The notes under the pieces were generated by a model that searched no databases, was not told where the DNA came from, and worked only from the letters and a program-made list of their open reading frames with translations. Positions 1 to 5,897 of a stretch of 5,897 bases of DNA are shown here, in pieces. Each line of letters opens with the position of its first letter. Within the stretch, counting starts at the first letter, position 1. Source of the DNA: CAZWVM01 sp964637705 (GTDB lineage Bacteria; UBA8481); contig CAZWVM010000210.1 in NCBI GenBank assembly GCA_964637705.1, positions 1 to 5,897 of the forward strand, in the 5' to 3' direction. Position numbers and translations under genes: made by a program.

Positions 1-1
1 C

Positions 2-2242
2 TCATGACTGGATCTTGAACTCCGAGACCATCTTCTGCAGGCCGGTGGCGACCGTCATGAGGGAATTGCCCTCCTGCAACAGCTCGTTGGAGGCCTGTAC
101 GCCTTCCTTGGAGATGTTGAAGATGCTGGCGATCGCGGTGGCGATGTTATTGGAGACGGAGGCCATCTGGTGAACCGCGGTGACGATCTCGGCGATGAGC
201 TGGTCGGTCTCGCCGGTGGCCTTGATGATGGTCTGCAGGGCGCCGCCGGTCTCGTCGAGCATCGCCGTGCCCTGCCTCATGTCCTCCACGCCCTTCTGGA
301 TCCCCTCGACGGCGGCATCGGTCACGGACTGCATCGTGTCGATCAGCTCTTCGATCTCCTTGGCCGATCGCGCGACGCGGTCGGCGAGCTTCGAAACCTC
401 GTCGGCGACGACGGCGAATCCCTTGCCCTGCTCGCCCGCCCGGGCCGCCTCGATGGCGGCGTTCAAGGCCAAGAGCGACGTCTGCTCGGCGATCTGCGTG
501 ATGACCTCGACGATCTTGCCGATGTCCTTGCCCTTCTTCCCGAGTTCCAGGACCTGGCGGGAGGAATTCTCGATGCCGGACCGGATGCCGCCGAAACGCT
601 GGATCACGGCCTCGACCGTCTGCCCCCCCTCTTCGGCCGCGGTGAGCGACTTGTGGGACTGGGTCGCGACCTGGTTGGCGTTCTTCTCCATCTCCTTGAC
701 CGACGCCGAGAGTTCCGTCATGGCGGCGCTCGTCTCGTTGAGCTGGTTGGCCTCCTCCTTGAGGTTCTTGTCGAACTGGGCCGAAGCGGCGAGCACCTCC
801 TGGGCCGCGGAGGCGATGGAGACGGTGGAGTTGACGACCTGTGAGATGAGGCTGTTGAGGCGGGCGATCGACTCGTTGAAGGAGCGGGCCAGTTCCGTCA
901 GTTCGTCGCGTCCCGCGACGGCGGCCTTCCGGGTGAAGTCGCCGGCGGCCAGGGCCTGCATCACCTCGCGCATCTCCGCGACGCGCGTGACGAGGTTCCG
1001 GGCCTCCTCCTCGATCTGGGCGTTCTTCGTCGTGAGCTCGTCCTGGCTCTGGCGCAGCTTGGCGGCCGTGGAATTGATGACCTCGGCGAGCTGCACGATC
1101 AGCTCGTTGGAGGACTCGACGTTCGCGCGCGAGGCGAGATCGCCGGCGGCGAGCTTGGAGAGGGCCTCGAAGCAGAGGGAGAGATTGATGGCCATGTCCA
1201 TCGACAGGTTGTCGGATTCCTCGCGCGCTCTCGCCACCGCGGCCGCCGTCTCGCGGATCTTCTCGACGCAGTGATTCGTGCCCTCGGCGAGGCGATCCAA
1301 TTCGTCGCCCGTCCCGGTCTTCTTCGCCGCGACGTCGTACTGCCCCTGCGCGACGGCATCGAGCACGCCGAGCACATCGTCGACGCGCGTCTTGAGCCTC
1401 TCGCTCTCCTCCTTCAGTTCCGCCGTGAAACTCTCGACCTGCCGCTTGTTCTGCTTCAGGTTGTCGATCATGGAGTTGATGACCACGGCCATCTGCGCCA
1501 TGAGCTCGTCCTGGGAATCGGCGACGGCCCTGACCTCGAGATCGCCGGCGGCGACCTTGTTCAGGACCTCGAAATACATCGAGAGGGTGATGGCCATCTC
1601 CATGGCCTTCTCGTTGGCCGAATCCATGAGGTGCCTCGATTGTTCGGCGGCCGCCTCGGCCGCGAGCTTGTTCTCGAGGAGCAGGGAGCCGGCGAGTGCT
1701 ATGAGAGCGACGACGAGCACGCCGACGACGACCTGGAGCGCGGCGAAGCCGTTGAGGATCGACGTGGCGCGGGCGGTGGCCGCGTCGCGGGCGGCCGTCT
1801 CCGCCCTCTTGAAGTCCTCGATCGCGGCCTGCGCGGCGCGCGCCGGGGGGACCAGCTTCTCCTCGTATTCGTTGAAGGAGGCACGGCGCCCCGACAGGGC
1901 GCGGAAGGTCTCGCGATAGGCGCCCTCGGCCTCGACCTTGAGACCCAGGCCGGCGAGATCCTTCTCGAGGGCGTCGAGCGCGGAGGACCACTTGGCGAGG
2001 GCCTCGGCCGCCTTCACCTCGTCGCCGACGCGCAGGAGGTAGTTCTTTTCCTGGCGGCGGGCCTCGAGAAGGCTCCGCATCGAGGCTTCGGCCGTTTCGA
2101 GGCGCGCGTCCACCGCGACGCGTTCCGCGTCGCTCGAACGGTTGATCCACCACTGGCCGAGGCCCAGGGCGAGGAGCACCACGACGCCCCCCACGATGAA
2201 CCTCATCGGCTGCCTGCGAACCCATTCCCTCAAGCTCTTCAT
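2..2242 (-). CDS. Methyl-accepting chemotaxis protein with four HAMP domains
   Basis: This is an inner-membrane chemoreceptor that would pass a periplasmic signal to a CheA kinase. Numbering is from the ATG at 2242 (746 aa). Transmembrane helix 1 is at about 13-32 and helix 2 at about 162-189. Between them lie about 130 mostly helical residues, including RRQEKNYLLR (62-71), which recalls four-helix-bundle MCP sensor domains. Four HAMP units follow at about 214-263, 286-332, 348-397 and 420-464, with AGDL/DEL-type motifs. The long coiled coil carries the canonical MCP tip (EQTSLLALNAAIEAARAGE, 586-604) followed by GKGFAVVADEV. The usual Asn after QT is Ser here. No CheR-tethering pentapeptide is seen at the C-terminus (KIQS). 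The frame also opens at a GTG at 2281, but the ATG at 2242 has AAGGAG nine bases upstream and begins just before helix 1, so I prefer it. It follows the CheA gene by 31 nt and is probably that kinase's partner. The ligand is unknown. Confidence 0.95.
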   Translation of the reverse strand: MKSLREWVRRQPMRFIVGGVVVLLALGLGQWWINRSSDAERVAVDARLETAEASMRSLLEARRQEKNYLLRVGDEVKAAEALAKWSSALDALEKDLAGLGLKVEAEGAYRETFRALSGRRASFNEYEEKLVPPARAAQAAIEDFKRAETAARDAATARATSILNGFAALQVVVGVLVVALIALAGSLLLENKLAAEAAAEQSRHLMDSANEKAMEMAITLSMYFEVLNKVAAGDLEVRAVADSQDELMAQMAVVINSMIDNLKQNKRQVESFTAELKEESERLKTRVDDVLGVLDAVAQGQYDVAAKKTGTGDELDRLAEGTNHCVEKIRETAAAVARAREESDNLSMDMAINLSLCFEALSKLAAGDLASRANVESSNELIVQLAEVINSTAAKLRQSQDELTTKNAQIEEEARNLVTRVAEMREVMQALAAGDFTRKAAVAGRDELTELARSFNESIARLNSLISQVVNSTVSIASAAQEVLAASAQFDKNLKEEANQLNETSAAMTELSASVKEMEKNANQVATQSHKSLTAAEEGGQTVEAVIQRFGGIRSGIENSSRQVLELGKKGKDIGKIVEVITQIAEQTSLLALNAAIEAARAGEQGKGFAVVADEVSKLADRVARSAKEIEELIDTMQSVTDAAVEGIQKGVEDMRQGTAMLDETGGALQTIIKATGETDQLIAEIVTAVHQMASVSNNIATAIASIFNISKEGVQASNELLQEGNSLMTVATGLQKMVSEFKIQS
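851..1603 (-). repeat. Duplicated two-HAMP module inside the MCP gene
   Basis: Two adjacent copies of a HAMP pair (about 1603-1250 and 1201-851) are encoded in tandem. The first HAMP of each copy aligns without gaps at a constant offset of 134 residues. By eye, 26 of 44 aligned positions are identical, including FE.L.K.AAGDL and the V-I-N-S that ends the second helix. The second HAMP of each copy aligns at the same offset, with a one-residue indel before the DEL motif. This indicates duplication of a roughly 134-residue unit rather than four independently acquired HAMPs. The copies have diverged well beyond nucleotide identity, so the event is old and not an assembly error. Confidence 0.8.
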
Positions 2243-2251
2243 TCCGCCCAT

Positions 2252-2257
2252 CTCCTT
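2252..2257 (-). promoter_or_regulatory. Ribosome binding site for the MCP gene
   Basis: AAGGAG on the minus strand lies nine bases before the ATG at 2242 and within the 31-nt gap after the kinase stop. It decides the start: the upstream GTG at 2281 overlaps the kinase's last codons and has no comparable site, and the ATG at 2251 directly abuts the motif. Confidence 0.75.
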
Positions 2258-2273
2258 TGTTCTTCCTGTTTCA

Positions 2274-5266
2274 TCATTCACCGACCGCCTGGCGCCCGAG
2301 GTATTTCGCGATGGTGCGCACCAGGAGGCTCTTCTCGATCGGCTTGACGATATACTCGTCCGCGCCGACGTCGAAACCCCTCTTCTTGTCCAGCTTCTGG
2401 CCCTTCGCGGAGACGATGAAGACCGGCGTCTCCTTGTAGGACTTCAGTTTTCTCAACTCCTCGACGACCTTGTATCCGTCCATCTTCGGCATCACGATGT
2501 CGACGAGCACCACGTCGTACGTCCCCTCTTTCGCCCTCTGCAGCGCCTCCGCCCCGTCCTCGGCGGTCGTCACCTCGAACCCGTCCTCCGTGAGCATCTT
2601 CGCCACGCCCTTCCGCACGGTCAGGGAATCGTCGACGATCAGGGCCCGCCCCTTGCGTTCCCCCGACGAGTCGTTCCGCGCGGACCCCGGGACGACGCGC
2701 AGGGCCGCGCGTCCGAGCTGTTCCACGATCTCGGGCACATCGAGGATCAGGATCACCGATCCGTCGCCCATGATGGTCGATCCCGAGACGAAGGGAACGC
2801 GCTTCAAGAGGGACCCCAGCGCCTTGATCACGATCTCCTTCTTCCCCAGCAGCTGGTCCACCATCAGGCCGACGCGCTTCTGGCCCGTGGACACGATCAC
2901 GACCGGCAGGTAGGAGGACCCGCGAAGGGTCTCCTCGGAGAGGGAGAGGGCCTGGTCGAGCCGGATGAGCGGCAGGACGTTCTCGCGCAGGTTGAAGACC
3001 TCGCGATCGCCCACGCGCCGCACGTGCGCGAGTTCGAGGTGTATCGTCTCCTCGACCGTGAAGAGCGGCAGGGCGAAGACCTCGTTGCGGACGCGCACGA
3101 GGAGCGTCTGGATGATGGCCAGCGTCAAGGGAAGGCGGATCCGGATCGTCGTGCCCTCCCCGGGGATCGAGCGCAGTTCGATCATGCCCTTGAGGCGCGT
3201 CACGTTGTTCTTGACGACGTCCATGCCCACGCCGCGCCCGGACAGCTCGCTGACTTCCCGGGCGGTGGAGAAACCGGGGAGGAAGATGAGGTTCACGAGG
3301 TCGTCGTCCGTCATCGTGGCGGTCTCCGACTCCGTGACGAGCTTCTTCGCGATCGCGGCGTCGCGGATCGCGGCGGGGTCGATGCCCGCTCCGTCGTCCG
3401 TGATCTCGATGACGGCCTGGCTCCCCTCGTAGTAGGCCGCGATGAAGAGGCGCCCTTCCTCGGGCTTGCCCTTCTCGAGCCGCGCCTCGGGACGCTCGAT
3501 CCCGTGGTCCAGGGAGTTGCGGATGATGTGCATCAGGGGGTCGGCGAGATCCTCGACCATCGCCTTGTCCATCTCCGTCTCCTCGCCGCTCACCGTCAGG
3601 TCGACCTTCTTGCCGACGTTGCGCGCGAGGTCGCGGACCAGGCGCGGGTAGCGGTTGAAGAGCTGGGAGACCGGGACCATGCGGGTCCTCATCATGGCCT
3701 GCTGCAACTCGCCCGTGATCTGGCCGATGTAGTCGGCGGAGTGGTCGAGATCGACGAGAAGTTCCTCCAGGACGCTTTTCACGCGCTCGTAGTCCTGGGT
3801 GATCGCCTCGATCCCGCCCGCGTCGCCGGACCCCGCGGCGCCGAGGCTCCGGGCGATGAAGGCGGTCATCTCCTCGTTGACCGCGCGGGCGAAATCGAGG
3901 CCATGCTCGCGCGTCGCGCCCGCGGGCGCCGCCTGCCGGGCCATCAGCTCGATCTTTCTCCGCAGGTCTTCCGTGGTCTCCGGCTCGAAGAGATGGCGGA
4001 TGGAGAGACGGAGGCGCGAAACGAGCCGGTCCATCTCGGGGAGGAGATTGCGCATGTTGTGGAGTTCCTGCACGTATCCGCCCTGGTTGATGACGAGTTC
4101 CCCGACGAGATTCATGGCCTTGTCGAGCTTCTCGATCGCGACGCGCAGGGACTGCTGGCCGGCCGCCGCCTTCGACTCGGGGGCCGGCGCGGTCGCCGTA
4201 TCGGGCGTCGGCAGCCCCGCATCCGGGGCCGCACCCGCCTCCTCCGAACTCTCCTCGGCCGCCTGCCGCAGGGAGGCGAGGCAGGCGGAAGCGGCGATGG
4301 AGGAGGCGTCGTCGCGCCGGCGCGCCGCGGCGACCAGTTTCCGGAGAACGTCGATGGAGGCGAGGATCGCGTTCACCAGCGGCGGGGTCACGGAGCGTTT
4401 TCCCTGCCGGATCTCGTCGAAGAGATCCTCCGTGCGGTGAGCGATGACGTTGAGCTTCTTGTAGTTGATGATGCCGGAGGAGCCCTTGAGGGTGTGCATG
4501 GATCGGAAGATCGAGTTGATGACGTCGCGGTCGCCCGGATGGTTCTCGAGTTTCACGATGTCCCGGTCCAGCGACTCCAGGATCTCCTCCGCCTCCGCGC
4601 AGAAGTCGTCCACGATCTCCTCGTAGTCCGACGNNNNNNNNNNNNNNNNNNNNNNNNNNNNNNNNNNNNNNNNNNNNNNNNNNNNNNNNNNNNNNNNNNN
4701 NNNNNNNNNNNNNNNNNNNNNNNNNNNNNNNNNAGGATCTCCTCCGCCTCCGCGCAGAAGTCGTCCACGATCTCCTCGTAGTCCGACGAGTCCCACGGCG
4801 GGGGCTCATCGTCGGCGCCGGCCGGGCGGTCCGCCGGCACGGCCGGGCCCGCGGCGGCTCTCGTCTCTTCCTCGTCCGGCAGGAAGAGCTGAAGGCGGTC
4901 CATCGTGACGTGGAGCCACGATTCGTCGCCAGGAGCGTTCGTCCGGCGGAACTCGTCGAGAGCGAGGGTGAGGTCGTCCGTGGACTCCTGGAGGATGAGA
5001 AGCAGGCGCGCGTTGAAGGGAAGGCGGTGATTGAGTCCTTCCTCGACGATGAGGCGGAGGCTCTCGCTCACCCGGGTGAACCCGTCGAGAGCGAGGTCCC
5101 CGAGGATCGCGGAGAGGCCCGCAAACGCGTCGCGCAGGGCTTCCGCGTCGACCCGTTCGAGAACCCGGCCCTCGCCGACCGTCTCCGCGGCGACGACGAG
5201 AGAGCCTTCGAGCTGATGAAGCCTCTCGAGGGCCTCTTCGGGCGTTCCCCTCTTCCTACGCTTCAT
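2274..5266 (-). CDS. cheA: CheA chemotaxis histidine kinase with C-terminal receiver domain (spans a false assembly gap)
   Basis: This is a cytoplasmic kinase that autophosphorylates on an Hpt histidine under receptor control. With the gap closed it has 945 aa. Residues 1-135 are an unrecognised helical region, followed by an acidic, Pro/Ala-rich linker. The Hpt (P1) domain is at about 161-265, with His206 in FRSMHTLKG. A low-complexity linker (266-320) stands where a P2 domain would be. The dimerisation domain (about 321-480) begins at EKLDKAMNLVGELV, is unusually long, and ends at MMRTRMVP. The ATPase domain shows the N box HIIRNSLDHG (528-537), DDGAGID (572-578), the F-box region FLPGFS (610-615) and GRGVGMD (625-631). 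The CheW-like P5 domain is at about 662-800. The receiver domain (about 821-940) has Asp827/Asp828, phosphoacceptor Asp871, Ser901 and Lys923. All catalytic residues are present. The ATG at 5266 overlaps the protease gene by 11 bp, with only a purine-rich GGGAAGAGG before it, suggesting translational coupling. The fused receiver may serve as output or phosphate sink. A PilL/FrzE-like non-flagellar role is equally possible. Confidence 0.93.
4579..4633. repeat. 55-bp direct repeat, left copy, abutting the N gap
   Basis: This sequence is identical over all 55 bases to 4734-4788, on the other side of the N run, and ends exactly at the first N. It encodes the start of the Hpt domain (DYEEIVDDFCAEAEEI), and continuing leftward it reads straight into the Hpt histidine region. 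It is best explained as the overlapping end of one contig, not as a biological repeat. Confidence 0.95.
4634..4733. other. 100-N scaffold gap, probably of zero real length
   Basis: A run of exactly 100 Ns is a conventional placeholder for a gap of unknown size. Both flanks carry the same 55 bp. Deleting the Ns plus one copy removes 155 bases and restores a single uninterrupted kinase frame (2838 nt, 946 codons including stop). Left as is, the 155-base excess shifts the frame, and an automatic caller would report two broken kinase genes. Confidence 0.95.
4734..4788. repeat. 55-bp direct repeat, right copy, abutting the N gap
   Basis: This is the exact copy of 4579-4633, starting at the first base after the Ns. 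Reading rightward it continues into the sequence for the kinase linker (PPPWDSS). The 55-base length matches a common final k-mer size in de Bruijn assemblers, as expected for two contigs that share one k-mer at an unresolved junction. Confidence 0.95.
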
Positions 5267-5756
5267 CCTCTTCCCATGTCCTGATCCTCGCGACGATCGA
5301 GGGCAACGCCGCCTCGATCTCCGGCGTCATCCTTTCCGCGTATGTCTCCAGGTCCTGAACCTCGATCCCGTACACGCGGATCGCTTCCGGCAACCTGTAT
5401 CCCAGCTTCCGACCCATGGACAGGACCGCGGGAAGGTTCAGGGAATGAGGCGACGCGAAATTCTTCAGGCCCGCCCACGCGGCCTCTTCGATGCGCACCA
5501 CCGTCCCGGGTTCGTGTTCCCCGGTCCTCATCGCATCGACGACGACGACGCTCTCGAAGCCGTCCATCGCCTCCAGGAGATCCAGGTTGATGACCGACTG
5601 CTCGACCACGACGCCCGGCAGGCACGCGCCGAGCAGTTCGGCCGCGCGTAATCCCACCGCGTCATCGGAAACGATCGGGTTGCCGAGACCGATGATGATC
5701 CGCGCCGAAGAATTCGTTCCCGGACCCGGGCGGTTTTCACCGCCCGGGACCGTCAA
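5256..5756 (-). CDS. [NiFe]-hydrogenase maturation endopeptidase (HycI/HybD family)
   Basis: Proteases of this family cut the C-terminal extension from the hydrogenase large subunit after nickel insertion, the last step of active-site assembly in the cytoplasm. The 166-residue product has the family's usual length plus about 15 extra N-terminal residues. The conserved fold starts at IIIGLGNPIVSDDAVG (20-35). The three residues expected to contact nickel are Asp32 (Glu in HybD, Asp in HycI), Asp74 in VVVDAM and His104 in SPHSLNL. The only conventional start is TTG at 5756, with weak AG-rich sequence before it. There is no in-frame ATG, GTG or TTG between there and the conserved core. Residues 2-19 are Pro/Gly-rich and encoded largely by a hairpin, so the true N-terminus is uncertain. 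The gene follows the TusA-like gene by 12 nt and overlaps cheA by 11 bp. The target hydrogenase is not in the window and may lie to the right. Which hydrogenase group it serves cannot be told. Confidence 0.9.
   Translation of the reverse strand: MTVPGGENRPGPGTNSSARIIIGLGNPIVSDDAVGLRAAELLGACLPGVVVEQSVINLDLLEAMDGFESVVVVDAMRTGEHEPGTVVRIEEAAWAGLKNFASPHSLNLPAVLSMGRKLGYRLPEAIRVYGIEVQDLETYAERMTPEIEAALPSIVARIRTWEEDEA
5721..5752 (-). promoter_or_regulatory. Strong hairpin with GAAA loop at the 5' end of the protease gene
   Basis: On the minus strand, arms CCCGGGCGGT (5748-5739) and ACCGCCCGGG (5734-5725) are perfectly complementary over 10 bp and enclose the tetraloop GAAA. After one T-T mismatch, three more pairs (CGG/CCG) extend the stem. 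There is no following T-run on either strand, so it is not a standard intrinsic terminator. It begins two bases after the TTG start codon and 17 bases after the TusA stop codon. It could limit initiation of the protease, mark an mRNA processing site between the two genes, or weakly attenuate transcription. Structure confidence is high; function is unknown. Confidence 0.6.
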
Positions 5757-5768
5757 GACTCTCTCAGC

Positions 5769-5897
5769 CTAGAACTGGATCTGGGCCGTGAACTTGCCGC
5801 CGCCCTCGTCGCGGCAGAAGACGAGAACCTTGCCCATCTTCTCGCACCACTTCTTGACGTCGGACGGGAAGCTCGAGCAGTCGGCCTTCACTTCCAG
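5769..5897 (-). CDS. TusA-family sulfur-carrier protein, C-terminal part
   Basis: The frame is open from the right edge to a TAG at 5771-5769, giving 42 residues beginning LEVKADCSSFPSDVKKWC and ending GKFTAQIQF. This matches the second half of TusA/SirA-like proteins: a beta strand with the A-D motif, a helix with WC near its end, then a Gly-rich turn and final strand. The family is about 75-80 aa, so roughly half is missing, including the N-terminal CPxP region with the cysteine that carries persulfide sulfur. Family members relay sulfur for tRNA thiolation, molybdenum-enzyme maturation or Hdr-like sulfur metabolism; which applies cannot be judged here. Cys7 and Cys18 of the visible part are additional cysteines, as is Cys28. 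It lies directly upstream of the hydrogenase protease, probably in the same transcript. Confidence 0.75.
   Translation of the reverse strand: MEVKADCSSFPSDVKKWCEKMGKVLVFCRDEGGGKFTAQIQF

Noticed and set aside
2243..2281. GTG at 2281 as the MCP start
   Set aside because: It overlaps the kinase's final codons and lacks a clear ribosome site, while the ATG at 2242 has AAGGAG at good spacing and gives the usual short cytoplasmic tail before the first membrane helix.
170..2347. Several long plus-strand open frames opposite the MCP gene
   Set aside because: These are shadows of GC-rich coding sequence on the other strand. Their composition is low-complexity and they show no recognisable motif, while the minus strand encodes a complete MCP.
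2142..4781. Plus-strand open frame of about 880 codons opposite cheA
   Set aside because: It runs antisense to a kinase with all expected catalytic motifs, is rich in Arg, Asp, His and Leu as expected from reading GC-rich codons backward, reads through the N run, and shows no domain.
4579..4788. The 55-bp direct repeats as target-site duplications or a recombination site
   Set aside because: They abut a placeholder gap exactly on both sides, are coding sequence for a single Hpt segment, and match a typical assembler k-mer length. No mobile-element sequence is present.
4553..4809. Separate truncated kinase genes meeting at the N run
   Set aside because: The apparent break and frame change come from 100 Ns plus a duplicated 55-bp contig end. 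Collapsing them restores one frame.
5721..5752. Intrinsic transcription terminator after the TusA-like gene
   Set aside because: The stem is strong, but no T-run follows on either strand, and the stem lies inside the next open frame. It is kept only as a hairpin of unknown role.

Overview
The window is a GC-rich piece of bacterial DNA with strong G/C bias at third codon positions. Every real gene is on the minus strand, so transcription runs from right (5897) to left (1). The two-membrane-segment chemoreceptor and the CheA domain style fit a Gram-negative, perhaps deltaproteobacterial-like or related metagenomic lineage. No marker in the window fixes the taxon. A 100-N scaffold gap shows that it comes from a draft, probably metagenomic, assembly.

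Layout in transcription order: (1) 5897-5769, the last 42 codons of a TusA-family sulfur-carrier protein; (2) 5756-5256, a HycI/HybD-type [NiFe]-hydrogenase maturation endopeptidase, starting at TTG 12 nt after the TusA stop, with a strong perfect hairpin at its 5' end; (3) 5266-2274, a CheA histidine kinase with a C-terminal receiver domain, overlapping the protease gene by 11 bp; (4) 2242-2, a transmembrane methyl-accepting chemotaxis protein (MCP) with four HAMP domains, starting 31 nt after the kinase stop behind a good ribosome binding site. Spacing is tight throughout and no convincing terminator or internal promoter is visible, so this looks like one operon whose promoter lies to the right of the window. 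The receptor's TGA stop overlaps a possible ATG at the left edge, so the operon may continue.

The kinase is split only on paper. The N run (4634-4733) is flanked by two identical 55-bp copies of kinase sequence. Removing the Ns and one copy gives a single open frame of 945 codons plus stop. The gap is therefore an unresolved contig overlap and the gene is intact.

How the genes may work together: the MCP and the CheA-receiver kinase form a receptor-kinase pair. Their linkage to a hydrogenase-processing protease and a TusA-like protein suggests a chemosensory module tied to hydrogen, sulfur or redox metabolism. That link is inference from gene order. The hydrogenase itself, CheW, CheR and CheB are not in the window.
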